This document shows positions 14,515-22,528 of a stretch of DNA of 64,000 bases, in pieces (the stretch's first letter is position 1; each line of letters begins with the position of its first letter). The stretch covers positions 868,001-932,000 of the forward strand of contig NZ_JACVPO010000001.1 in assembly GCF_018881835.1 (NCBI RefSeq). Reading direction: 5' to 3'. The notes beneath the pieces were generated by a model. The model worked only from the letters and a program-made list of their open reading frames with translations. It ran no database searches and was not told where the DNA came from. The position numbers were made by a program, and so were the translations under genes. The DNA comes from Polynucleobacter hallstattensis. Lineage in GTDB: Bacteria > Pseudomonadota > Gammaproteobacteria > Burkholderiales > Burkholderiaceae.

Positions 14515-14910
14515 TTATTTTTTCATGATCCAAGCGCGCGGATTGTGCTCAAAGCCCAAGTGCTCATAGTAGGTATTTGCTTTCGGAGCTGCAAGCAGCA
14601 CAATTATGCAGCCAGGCTTTAAGCGCTCCTGAGTTTCTTCAATGAGTCGCTTTCCTATTCCCTGTCGCTGGTAATGTTCATCTACTGCAAGGTCAGCCAA
14701 ATATGCCACATAGGCGAAGTCTGTCAGGCTACGACTGATCCCAATTAGTTTTTCACCATCCCATGCGGAAATGGTGAGATTTGCATTAGTAAGCATCGCC
14801 GCAAAGGTTTCAATGCTATCGATTGGGCGACGCTCACCGAGAGTAGATCGGATATAGAGGTCAATCGCCTGTTCAGGACTAATACTTGCGTGCTCGGTGT
14901 AGGTGATCAT
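14515..14910 (-). CDS. GNAT N-acetyltransferase
   Basis: A 131-residue GNAT-fold protein. The acetyl-CoA binding motif A is LAVDEHYQRQGIGKRLIEET (Q/R-x-x-G-x-G), and the C-terminal YYEHLGFEHNPRAWI has the usual motif B Tyr. The substrate is unknown. Its ATG overlaps the original stop of the upstream MOSC frame (ATGA), which shows translational coupling to the full-length MOSC gene. Confidence 0.85.
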   Translation of the reverse strand: MITYTEHASISPEQAIDLYIRSTLGERRPIDSIETFAAMLTNANLTISAWDGEKLIGISRSLTDFAYVAYLADLAVDEHYQRQGIGKRLIEETQERLKPGCIIVLLAAPKANTYYEHLGFEHNPRAWIMKK

Positions 14911-15413
14911 TTTTCTTGGTCTGATGAGTATGTGAGCGAATCCCCATTACTAATAGTCCCAGAGTCTAGCGCTTCTGCTCTGAGACCGCCCCTATTCTCA
15001 AAAGCGTTCATGAAGTCTGGTCTTTTCAGTAAATTGGCCGGTCGCTAACAAGGTTCGCATAATTCAGTGCCTTTAAATGCGAGACCTCCTAAATAGAAAA
15101 TCTGTCCAACTAGATTATTTAGCTCACTCTCAGAAATTCCCTTAATCACAAGATTTCTTCTGGTATCACCCTCGCCAAATAAAGCTTGCTGTTTAGTGCG
15201 CAATTGGCCATTAGCATTTTCTATGCTTGAGAGGGCAATGAGGGAAACATGGCGTATTTTCGGCTTAGTTTTAGAGAATGCACCTAGACCGAGTGCGTAG
15301 CGATCTCCCACAATTCCCTCCCTAGCAATAATTTCAGCTCGCGCAAGCTGCATCATCAAATCACCTGCTCTAGCTGCAATATAAATGGAGTGAATTTGGG
15401 GGGATGCATTCAT
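14907..15413 (-). pseudogene. MOSC-domain protein interrupted by an in-frame amber codon
   Basis: The frame opens with ATG at 15413 and encodes an MOSC-type protein: EGIVGDRYALGLGAFSK, then VSLIALSSIENAN and FGEGDTRRNL, up to the conserved GTELCEPC. TAG (15045-15047) interrupts it directly after CEPC. The same frame continues for 45 more residues with typical MOSC C-terminal sequence (RPANLLKRPDFMNAF, then ENRGGLRAEAL) and ends at a TGA overlapping the next gene's ATG. Only one codon is wrong, so this is a fresh nonsense mutation, a sequencing error or readthrough. MOSC domains bind molybdenum cofactor or carry sulfur via a Cys. The truncated product (122 residues) would lack the end of the domain. 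Confidence 0.8.
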
Positions 15414-15433
15414 AGTGACAGCATATTACATAA

Positions 15434-15461
15434 GAAAAAGCCCCGGTAATTTCGGGGCTTA
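15434..15461 (-). terminator. Terminator behind the small basic gene
   Basis: Read on the minus strand: AAGCCCCGAAATTACCGGGGC, then TTTTTC. It lies four bases past the stop of the 68-residue gene and before the MOSC gene. Confidence 0.8.
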
Positions 15462-15465
15462 GTAC

Positions 15466-15672
15466 TTATGCTGCGACTGCTGTTGCAGTGGGCGCCGCAA
15501 CTGGAGGGCGCTTATTAAGAGCCCTTTGTATTTTTGCCTTTTCTTTAGGCTTGGTGCTGGATTCGAGCAATTTATTGAGTTGAGTAACAGTAAGTGGCCC
15601 CAATTTAGCCTTGCCAGTTTTGCTCACCATGGGGTCGTTTTTTCTATTTCTTTGATTTTGGCCAACAGCCAT
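15466..15672 (-). CDS. Small basic hypothetical protein
   Basis: A 68-residue protein, strongly basic (Lys/Arg/Asn), ending in an Ala/Pro/Thr tail (PPVAAPTATAVAA). The middle reads GPLTVTQLNKLLESSTKPKE, perhaps a short helix. I do not recognise a family. The dedicated terminator behind it supports a real transcript. It could be a ribosome- or nucleic-acid-associated small protein, judging from composition only. Confidence 0.5.
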   Translation of the reverse strand: MAVGQNQRNRKNDPMVSKTGKAKLGPLTVTQLNKLLESSTKPKEKAKIQRALNKRPPVAAPTATAVAA

Positions 15673-15801
15673 ATATTTTCCTAGATTCTTGGAATGATGA
15701 ACCTCTGAGCTTGCTCAGTAGACTCCCCTAAGTAGGGCGCGGAATAGTGATCACAAATCAGAATAACAGCTAAGCAGTCAAGGCGCTATGATTAGATCCT
15801 G

Positions 15802-16026
15802 ATGAATATTCCTAATCTTATTTTTGCCGCCATTATGGGTGGGCTCATGTCAATAAGCATTACTTTGGTCACCACTTTGGTAAGGGTAGGCTTTGCACAG
15901 GATTTCTTTTGGGTGCGGCTGGAGGTTTGGGCGGTTGCTTATCCAGTGGCGATGATTTGTATTTTGATCTATCGCCCATTTGCTAGTAAGCTCACTGCCA
16001 GTTTGGTCAAGAAGCTGGGGCGATGA
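15802..16026 (+). CDS. DUF2798-like two-helix membrane protein
   Basis: A 74-residue protein with two transmembrane helices (residues about 5-27 and 42-60). The family signature is IMGGLMSISITLVTTLVRVG, then WVRLEVWAVAYPVAM, typical of DUF2798, whose function is unknown. The stop overlaps the start of the next gene (ATGA). Confidence 0.75.
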   Translation: MNIPNLIFAAIMGGLMSISITLVTTLVRVGFAQDFFWVRLEVWAVAYPVAMICILIYRPFASKLTASLVKKLGR

Positions 16027-16310
16027 GTAGGCGAATGCCTTTATTGAAAAAGAGAATTTTTATGACCCATTTCAAATATATTGTATTGCTCGGCATGGTT
16101 GGCTTAAGTGCTTGTGCCGCGGTTTATACCGACGCATCAGATTCGAATCATGTGACTTTTCTAATTAGTGATGGCGAATCTATTGCCTCACTTACACCAA
16201 AGGCCAATGCGTATTGCGCACAATATGGCAAGACTGCATCGTATAGAAAAAACGATACTCAGTTACTTGCGGTATTTGATTGCAATTGGCCGCAATCGAG
16301 CCCACGCTAG
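16023..16310 (+). CDS. Small lipoprotein of unknown function
   Basis: A protein of 95 residues if started at ATG 16023 (overlapping the previous stop), or 82 if started at ATG 16062. The shorter form gives a standard lipoprotein signal (MTHFKYIVLLGMVGLSAC, lipobox LSAC) and has an AAAGAGAA site. The longer adds a basic MSRRMPLLKKRIF extension, which still permits export. The mature part has a C-x(n)-C pair (NAYCAQYGK and FDCNWP). The family is unknown to me. Confidence 0.55.
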   Translation: MSRRMPLLKKRIFMTHFKYIVLLGMVGLSACAAVYTDASDSNHVTFLISDGESIASLTPKANAYCAQYGKTASYRKNDTQLLAVFDCNWPQSSPR

Positions 16311-16312
16311 AT

Positions 16313-17959
16313 TTAGCCAGCGAGGTCTGATTGATAGATCAGACCTGCATGTTCTCTTAGGGCATGGAACTGAATAGATTCCCAACGCTGTTGAGCAACA
16401 TCTAGTTCAGATTTATGGCTAGCTAAAAATACGGAAGCGCTCACCACATCCTCTGCCATGCGGTGAATATTTTCTAGTATGAATTTTTTGAGTGCTATAG
16501 GATCTTCTGAGCTTACCCAGCGAGCTAGGTTATAGCGTGCCGGTAGTAGGCGCACTTCCGCCCCGTATTCCGTTTGTAGGCGATGGCTTACAACTTCAAA
16601 CTGCAGCTGTCCAAATGCGCCAAGCAACATGGTGCCACCAGTCATAGGGCGAAATACTTGAATCGCACCCTCTTCGCCAAGCTGCATTAGGCCCGTGCGT
16701 AATTGCTTGGAGCGCAATGGATCTGCAGACTCGACCATACGGAAAATTTCTGGAGCAAAAAATGGTAAGCCTGTAAATTGCAATTGCTCGCCTTCGGTGA
16801 GCGTGTCGCCTAATCGAAGTAGGCCATGGTTTGGCAATCCAATAATGTCTCCAGGGAAAGCTTCATCTAAGATATCGCGTCGTTGCGATAAGAAAGATAG
16901 CGCGTTATTGGTGCGTACTTCTTTGCCGTTACGACAAATCTTCAATTTCATGCCACGCTGAAAATGTCCCGAGCAAATACGTAAGAAGGCAACGCGATCT
17001 CGATGGGCTGGATCCATGTTTGCTTGAATCTTAAACACCACTGCAGAGAATTTATTTTCTGCTGGACTAACTTCGCGTTGTAAAGCTTTGCGTGATCCTG
17101 GTGATGGTGCAAGCTCAACTAAGGTATTGAGAATTTCACGTACACCAAAGTTATTAATGGCTGAGCCAAAGAATACCGGTGACTGACGACCTGCTAAAAA
17201 GGCTTCCCGGTCAAAGGCAGGCATCGCATTTTTAATTAAATCTACTTCAGCAAGCGCATTTTCAAGATCAGTGCCGAGGCGCTCTTTTAGGGCGGGATCA
17301 TGAATATCAACAATTGCATGAGAATCTTCAGTCACGCGATCTTCGCCCGCCTTGAACATGCGCATTTGAGAGTTAGCAATATCAATCACGCCGGCGAAGG
17401 ATTTACCCATACCCACTGGCCATGTAAAAGGAACTACTTCGATACCTAGTGCAGTTTCAATTTCATCCATCAACTCCATGGGTGGCTTTACTTCGCGATC
17501 CATTTTGTTGATGAAGGTCACAATTGGCGTGTTACGCGCACGACAGACTTCAAGCAAGCGTAAGGTCTGTGACTCAACACCATTAGCAGCATCAATCACC
17601 ATCAATGCAGAATCAACCGCAGTTAATACTCGATAAGTATCTTCGGAGAAATCTTGGTGGCCTGGAGTATCCAGAAGATTAATAATGCAATCGCGATATT
17701 CCATTTGCATTACTGAGCTGGCTACAGAAATGCCGCGCTGTTTCTCAATCTCCATCCAGTCCGAGGTTGCATGTCGACTAGCTTTGCGGGCTTTTACACT
17801 GCCCGCAATCTGAATCGCTCCCGCGTATAACAAGAGTTTTTCAGTAAGCGTAGTCTTACCAGCATCCGGGTGAGAGATGATGGCAAAGCTACGGCGTCTT
17901 AAAACTTCTGCGCCGGGAGTGCTGGAGTTGGTGGTATCGATGGTAATTCTGCGTTTAAT
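16313..17959 (-). CDS. prfC: Peptide chain release factor 3, with a non-canonical start
   Basis: A translational GTPase that recycles release factors RF1/RF2. The frame contains the P-loop (ISHPDAGKTT), GISVASSVM, DTPGHQDF, NKMDRE, the beta-barrel domains and the C-terminal RF3 domain, all intact. An ATG/GTG/TTG search fails before the P-loop: the only such start is TTG 17833, which would delete it. The frame opens after a TAG at 17960-17962 with ATT AAA CGC AGA, giving 548 residues, close to the usual length. I therefore place the start at ATT 17959 with low certainty. A TATAAT hexamer about 13 bases upstream would even allow a nearly leaderless mRNA. It is the last gene of the can-lpxL-pseudouridine synthase run. 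Confidence 0.85.
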   Translation of the reverse strand: MKRRITIDTTNSSTPGAEVLRRRSFAIISHPDAGKTTLTEKLLLYAGAIQIAGSVKARKASRHATSDWMEIEKQRGISVASSVMQMEYRDCIINLLDTPGHQDFSEDTYRVLTAVDSALMVIDAANGVESQTLRLLEVCRARNTPIVTFINKMDREVKPPMELMDEIETALGIEVVPFTWPVGMGKSFAGVIDIANSQMRMFKAGEDRVTEDSHAIVDIHDPALKERLGTDLENALAEVDLIKNAMPAFDREAFLAGRQSPVFFGSAINNFGVREILNTLVELAPSPGSRKALQREVSPAENKFSAVVFKIQANMDPAHRDRVAFLRICSGHFQRGMKLKICRNGKEVRTNNALSFLSQRRDILDEAFPGDIIGLPNHGLLRLGDTLTEGEQLQFTGLPFFAPEIFRMVESADPLRSKQLRTGLMQLGEEGAIQVFRPMTGGTMLLGAFGQLQFEVVSHRLQTEYGAEVRLLPARYNLARWVSSEDPIALKKFILENIHRMAEDVVSASVFLASHKSELDVAQQRWESIQFHALREHAGLIYQSDLAG

Positions 17960-17992
17960 CTAAGTGACAGAATTATAGACGGGTAGCGCTTT

Positions 17993-18748
17993 TTAGAATT
18001 GCTCTTCGGGCCTTATAAAGCGCCATTTCCCGGGGGGTAGGGCGCCCAGCGAAATTCTACCCATACGCACGCGCTTGAGACCTAAAACCCGGAGGCCAAC
18101 CATTTCACACATACGACGAATTTGACGCTTGCGGCCCTCGCGTAGAACAAAGCGAAGTTGATCCTCGTTCTGCCAGCTGACTTGAGCTGGCTTCAAAACG
18201 ACACCATCCAATTCCAGGCCATGTTTTAGGCGATCTAAATCTTCAAAAGAGAGTGCACCTTCAACGCGAACTAAGTATTCTTTTTCAATGGGGCTATTTT
18301 CACCAATGAGGAGTTTTGCGATACGACCATCTTGAGTTAAGACCAGCATGCCAGTGGAATCAATATCAAGGCGACCGGCGGGCGCTAAGCCGCGGGTATT
18401 AAAGCGTGGGTTACGACCCTTGTCTAAGGGGCTCGCAAAGTAATTCTCAGGAGTGATCAGCGAGGCCGCTGGTTGATACTCTTGCTCATCATCAAAGTGA
18501 GAAATAAATCCGACGGGCTTATTCAGGATGACTGTAATCCGAGATGCCTGCTGCGCTTTAGCGCCAGATTGGAGCTCAATCTTCTGATGGCGAAAAGCTC
18601 GAGAGCCAAGCTCATTGACCACTTCACCATCAACAGTGACTAAGCCTTGCTCAATATAAGAGTCTGCCTCACGTCGAGAGCAGAGGCCTAGCTCAGAGAG
18701 TAGCTTGGATACACGTATTTTTTCTTCCATGACAACATTATCGGGCAA
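17993..18748 (-). CDS. 23S rRNA pseudouridine synthase, RsuA/RluB/E/F family
   Basis: A 251-residue pseudouridine synthase. It has an N-terminal S4 RNA-binding domain (KIRVSKLLSELGLCSRREAD, residues 10-29) and a catalytic domain with GRLDIDSTGMLVLT (catalytic Asp128) and the C-terminal EGRKRQIRRMCEMVG signature. It isomerises a uridine in large-subunit rRNA. Assignment among RluB, RluE and RluF is not certain; a basic insertion (DKGRNPRFNTRG) before the catalytic loop resembles RluF-like proteins of Betaproteobacteria. It starts five bases after the lpxL-type gene, clearly in the same operon. Confidence 0.85.
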   Translation of the reverse strand: MPDNVVMEEKIRVSKLLSELGLCSRREADSYIEQGLVTVDGEVVNELGSRAFRHQKIELQSGAKAQQASRITVILNKPVGFISHFDDEQEYQPAASLITPENYFASPLDKGRNPRFNTRGLAPAGRLDIDSTGMLVLTQDGRIAKLLIGENSPIEKEYLVRVEGALSFEDLDRLKHGLELDGVVLKPAQVSWQNEDQLRFVLREGRKRQIRRMCEMVGLRVLGLKRVRMGRISLGALPPGKWRFIRPEEQF

Positions 18749-18753
18749 TTGCC

Positions 18754-19641
18754 CTAGTAAGGGCTCGCCTCATTATGCGGCCTGTTTTTGAAGCGCTTAT
18801 GAACCCAATAGTATTCGGCTGGCCTGAGTCTAATTTCTTTTTCAAAAATAGTGTTAAGCCGCGCAGTATCAGCTTCAGGATTTTCAGTTGGGAAATTTTC
18901 AAGAGGCTGGCTAATAGTGCAAACATAGCCAGCCCCATCCTTTTTGAGGGTGGTGATCATCATGCAGACCTGTGCCCCTGTGATTTTGGCTAGACGCGAT
19001 ACAGCTGTGATGGTATTGGTTTGAATATTAAAGAAGGGAACGAAGGTGGAGTCTTTGAGTCCTAAATCAATATCGGGGGCAATAATGATGAAACTTCCCC
19101 TGCGGATCTCTCGAATGAGCTCAAGCGAGTTTCCTTGGCGATCAATCGAATTTCCACCGAAGCGATTGCGCCATTCAATAATCTTCTTGTTAAAGAAAGG
19201 ACTTTTCATTCTTTGAAAAAATCCGGAGGTACGAGGCCAACCTTTTTCCTTGGCAAGTGCACTCAGAATAATGCTGCCCTCAATACCAATAAAATGCATG
19301 TTTACTAAAATGCGTGGCTGTCTATCATTGAGATCAACCTCCGAGCGAACCTCAATCATATCGGTAAGCTGTTTTTTGCTGCCTAGCCAAATAATGCTTT
19401 TTTCAACTAAGCTACGGCCCAGTAGTCGCCAGTGTTGAATTCTGAGTTGATCCACTTCTGTGGCGCTTAGCTCGGGGAAACAGAGCTCTAAGTTTTTCTG
19501 GACTACGCGATTGCGATCATTGGGTATGTGGGCTGCCAGATAGCCTAAGCCATAGCCGATAGAGACCAAAGTCTTATAGGGGAGCGATACCAGAAATCTT
19601 AGGAGTGCTACCCCAGAATAGTTTGAAAAGTTTTTAAACAA
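18754..19641 (-). CDS. LpxL/HtrB-type lipid A acyltransferase, paralogue 1
   Basis: A 295-residue membrane-associated lysophospholipid acyltransferase of the lipid A late acyltransferase family, which adds a secondary acyl chain to Kdo2-lipid IVA at the inner membrane. The catalytic H-x4-E motif is NMHFIGIEG; other family blocks are [17 protein letters not shown] and [17 protein letters not shown]. An N-terminal hydrophobic segment serves as anchor. It resembles the gene at 41,909-42,808 much more than the one at 42,833-43,693. It lies eight bases behind the carbonic anhydrase. Confidence 0.85.
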   Translation of the reverse strand: MFKNFSNYSGVALLRFLVSLPYKTLVSIGYGLGYLAAHIPNDRNRVVQKNLELCFPELSATEVDQLRIQHWRLLGRSLVEKSIIWLGSKKQLTDMIEVRSEVDLNDRQPRILVNMHFIGIEGSIILSALAKEKGWPRTSGFFQRMKSPFFNKKIIEWRNRFGGNSIDRQGNSLELIREIRRGSFIIIAPDIDLGLKDSTFVPFFNIQTNTITAVSRLAKITGAQVCMMITTLKKDGAGYVCTISQPLENFPTENPEADTARLNTIFEKEIRLRPAEYYWVHKRFKNRPHNEASPY

Positions 19642-19649
19642 GACTCAAT

Positions 19650-20315
19650 TTATTCGGTGTCATAGCGAGCTAAAGATTTGGCGTAGCGCACATTCATTTC
19701 TTCGGCAGAGCTAATGGACATGCCTAAATCATTTACTAGACCGGTCTCGAGACGGTAAGTCCATCCATGTACCGTGAGTTCTTGCTCTCTAGCCCATGCG
19801 TCTTGAACAATGGTAGTTTCACAAACATTGACTACTTGTTCAATGACATTGAGCTCGCATAAGCGATCTTGACGTTTTGGAGATGGGATTACTTCGCCAA
19901 GATAGCGCTCATGTTTCTGATGCACATCCTTCACATGACGCAACCAATTGTCAGCAAGGCCAACCCGTTTATCGGTTAGGGCAGCATGCACGCCGGAGCA
20001 GCCGTAATGCCCCACCACTAAAATATGCTTCACCTTCAATAGGTCGATGGCAAACTGAATCACAGATAAGCAGTTCAGATCGGTGTGAACCACCACGTTG
20101 GCAACGTTGCGATGTACAAAAAGTTCGCCAGGCAGCAGGTTCACAATATCGTTTGCGGGTACGCGACTATCGGAACAGCCAATCCATAAATATTCTGGTG
20201 CCTGCTGTGAAACTAGGCGCTTAAAAAAATGAGGGTCTTTGGCGATCATGGCATCCGCCCATTCGCGATTATTGGCAAATAGCTGGTCTAAGGCATTGGA
20301 GTTCTTCATAATCAT
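19650..20315 (-). CDS. can: Beta-class carbonic anhydrase
   Basis: A 221-residue zinc enzyme interconverting CO2 and bicarbonate. The zinc ligands are Cys47 and Asp49 in WIGCSDSR and His103 and Cys106 in GHYGCSGV. The neighbouring FVHRNVANVV block (residues 67-76) and the NDLGMSIS tail are typical of the E. coli Can type. It is the first gene of a four-gene minus-strand run ending with prfC; the start can be at ATG 20315 or two codons later. Confidence 0.93.
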   Translation of the reverse strand: MIMKNSNALDQLFANNREWADAMIAKDPHFFKRLVSQQAPEYLWIGCSDSRVPANDIVNLLPGELFVHRNVANVVVHTDLNCLSVIQFAIDLLKVKHILVVGHYGCSGVHAALTDKRVGLADNWLRHVKDVHQKHERYLGEVIPSPKRQDRLCELNVIEQVVNVCETTIVQDAWAREQELTVHGWTYRLETGLVNDLGMSISSAEEMNVRYAKSLARYDTE

Positions 20316-20338
20316 GGTTTGAGTTTAAAGTACTTTTT

Positions 20339-20635
20339 ATGATGCCTATTTGGTTGAAGAAAACCCCCACTGGCATTGTTCTTCATCTACATTGCCAGCC
20401 GGGCGCAAAGCTGACCAAGGTCGTTGGTCTGCATGACGGCTGCCTTAAGATATCTCTGCAGGCTCCAGCCCTTGAAAATAGAGCAAATGAAATGCTTTTG
20501 TCTTGGCTTTCTAAGCAATTGAGGGTGCCGCAAAAACAAATTCAGCTCTTGTCGGGACAAAGTAGCCGTGTAAAGCGAGTGGAAATCTGGGGCTCAATCA
20601 CCCCCGAGCAGATTATTGAAGCTCTAAGCCCATAG
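20339..20635 (+). CDS. DUF167/YggU family protein
   Basis: A 98-residue protein of the UPF0235/DUF167 family: LHCQPGAKLTKVVGLHDGC, then ISLQAPALENRANEMLLSWL (the conserved P-P-V-x-G-x-A-N-x-x-L region in variant form) and QIQLLSGQSSRVKRVEI. Function is unknown. It is divergent from can, with 23 bp between starts, and converges on lpxO. Confidence 0.85.
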   Translation: MMPIWLKKTPTGIVLHLHCQPGAKLTKVVGLHDGCLKISLQAPALENRANEMLLSWLSKQLRVPQKQIQLLSGQSSRVKRVEIWGSITPEQIIEALSP

Positions 20636-20638
20636 GAC

Positions 20639-21553
20639 TTACCAAAATATTGCGTACAGAATTCCTAAAATTAAAACCCATTTTCCGACGTAATACACGC
20701 TGCGATGTTTTACTTTGAGCTTTTTGGCCTGCGCCCTAAGGTGGTAAAAATACTTAAAAAGAACGTTTACAAATCCCACCTTCTCTCCTTCAACATTCTG
20801 GGAAGAGGCTGCGCTCATGATGTAACGCCCAAACCAACGATTTAATAGTTGCACCAATTTAGTGTAAACCGGCCGCTCTACATCGCAAAATAAGACAATT
20901 CGTTGGTGATCTGTTTCATTGGCTGCATAGTGGATGTAGGTTTCATCAAACATCACTGGCTCACCATCTTTCCAGTAATATCGCTCTCCATCCACATTAA
21001 TAAAGCACTTGGGATCATTTGGGGTGACAAGGCCAATGTGATAGCGTAGCGAGCCTGCATAAGGGTCTCGGTGCCTTACCAGCGTTGCCCCGGGGGGTAG
21101 TGAAGCAAACATCGCCGCCTTGATTGAGGGGATCGATTTGAGGAGGGCAACAGTTTTAGGGCATTGGAGTTGCGCGGATGGCATTTCTTTGCCATACCAG
21201 TAGAGGTGAAAACGTTTCCAGCCGGTCCGAAAAAAGGAGTTAAATCCAATATCGTTGTATCCCGTAGCAGCTGCTATGGCCCCATCTGCGTTCAAAGCGA
21301 GCGCTTCATCACGGATGATCTGCCAATGATCTTGCAGGGGCTTCATTTCGGGAAAGTCTGATACTGGAATAAATGCCCCAGCCTTGGTTTTTGAAAACAA
21401 GTAGAGCAGGCTGTTAATCGGCGCTAAAAGTACTTGGTAGTCTGTTAGAGAGCGAACTATGCCAAATCGAACCGTACCCCTAAAGTAAACATAGATGGCT
21501 GATGCAGCAAAGATCAGAAAAATGACGTGACGTAGTTCCATTAAATGTACCAA
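20639..21553 (-). CDS. LpxO-like aspartyl/asparaginyl beta-hydroxylase family protein
   Basis: A 304-residue Fe(II)/2-oxoglutarate dioxygenase. Iron ligands are His161 and Asp163 in VRHRDPYAGSLRYH and His208 in DETYIHYAAN; a following Arg (DHQRIVLF) would bind 2-oxoglutarate. N-terminal (residues 8-22) and C-terminal (290-304) hydrophobic segments put it at the membrane, as in LpxO, which hydroxylates the secondary acyl chain of lipid A. The LpxL paralogues in the window make this role plausible. Peptide-hydroxylating relatives cannot be excluded. Confidence 0.8.
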   Translation of the reverse strand: MVHLMELRHVIFLIFAASAIYVYFRGTVRFGIVRSLTDYQVLLAPINSLLYLFSKTKAGAFIPVSDFPEMKPLQDHWQIIRDEALALNADGAIAAATGYNDIGFNSFFRTGWKRFHLYWYGKEMPSAQLQCPKTVALLKSIPSIKAAMFASLPPGATLVRHRDPYAGSLRYHIGLVTPNDPKCFINVDGERYYWKDGEPVMFDETYIHYAANETDHQRIVLFCDVERPVYTKLVQLLNRWFGRYIMSAASSQNVEGEKVGFVNVLFKYFYHLRAQAKKLKVKHRSVYYVGKWVLILGILYAIFW

Positions 21554-21702
21554 TAAGCGTTAACACTTACATTTTAATTTGTACGGAGCACCATTTCATC
21601 CCTATTTTTGCAATGAGTATGCTCCAATGTTAATTAAGGCCTAATAGGCCACAAAAACGCACCTAATCAGTGCTGCAAAGATGATTTGTTAAGGAAATTC
21701 AC

Positions 21703-22068
21703 ATGAATAGATTCGTAAAATGGCTTTCAAGCCTAATATTAATTAGCTTAATTGGCTTAGTGGCTTATACCTGGATTATGCTTAATTGGAGCTACGGGAG
21801 CGGTGAGCGTGCTGGCTATGTGCAAAAGTTTTCCAACCGAGGCTATGTATGTAAAACCTGGGAAGGTGAGCTAGCTATGGTTTCAATGCCTGGAACCATG
21901 TCAGAAAAATTCCTCTTTACAGTCCGTGAAGATGCTGTGGCACAAAAAATTAACGCTAATTTGGGTAAAAAAGTTGCCCTTAAATATGAACAGCATATCG
22001 GATTGCCTACAAGCTGTTTTGGCGATACTGAGTATTTTGTATCCGATGTGATAGTTATAGAAGAGTAA
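21703..22068 (+). CDS. Hypothetical single-pass membrane protein
   Basis: A 121-residue protein with one N-terminal transmembrane helix (residues 8-28) and a soluble domain outside. The soluble part reads SYGSGERAGYVQKFSNRGYV, then CKTWEGELAM, and has a late Cys (LPTSCFGDTEYFV); the two cysteines may pair. It belongs to a conserved proteobacterial family whose function I do not know. AAGGAAATTC precedes the ATG. It lies before the HU gene but has its own gap of 113 bp. Confidence 0.6.
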   Translation: MNRFVKWLSSLILISLIGLVAYTWIMLNWSYGSGERAGYVQKFSNRGYVCKTWEGELAMVSMPGTMSEKFLFTVREDAVAQKINANLGKKVALKYEQHIGLPTSCFGDTEYFVSDVIVIEE

Positions 22069-22181
22069 AAAATAGGCAATAACAAAATTTGCTGTGTCAC
22101 AGCTTTATTTTTGTAATTTTTTGTGGTTAAAATCATGTAAGCGCAAGGTGCGCTGATATCAATATCTATAAGGAGCTTCAC

Positions 22182-22466
22182 TTGAACAAAGCAGAACTAA
22201 TCGCAGCGATTGCTGACGACGCTGAGATCTCAAAAGCCAAAGCTGAATTTGCATTGAATTCTGCTATTGAGCAAATCATTAAAGCTGTTACTAAAGGCGA
22301 CTCAGTACAGCTGATCGGTTTTGGTACTTTTTCTTCTGGTAAGCGTGCTGCCCGTATGGGTCGTAACCCAAAAACTGGTGAGCCACTCAAAATTGCTGCT
22401 GCTAAAACTGTTAAGTTTTCTGCTGGTAAGGCATTCAAAGATTCAGTTAACAAGCGTAAGAAGTAA
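22182..22466 (+). CDS. hupB: DNA-binding protein HU
   Basis: A 94-residue histone-like HU protein that bends and compacts DNA as a dimer. The family signature is complete: [19 protein letters not shown], then [13 protein letters not shown] and [14 protein letters not shown]. It starts with TTG, not ATG, preceded by AAGGAG at ideal spacing; an ATG is not available nearby. It is monocistronic. Whether it is the alpha or beta type cannot be told here, so the symbol is provisional. Confidence 0.92.
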   Translation: MNKAELIAAIADDAEISKAKAEFALNSAIEQIIKAVTKGDSVQLIGFGTFSSGKRAARMGRNPKTGEPLKIAAAKTVKFSAGKAFKDSVNKRKK

Positions 22467-22528
22467 TTCTTGCTTTTTTGTTGTCATGGAGGGCGCAGCA
22501 ATTTTTGCACACATACCCAAGTTCAGTC

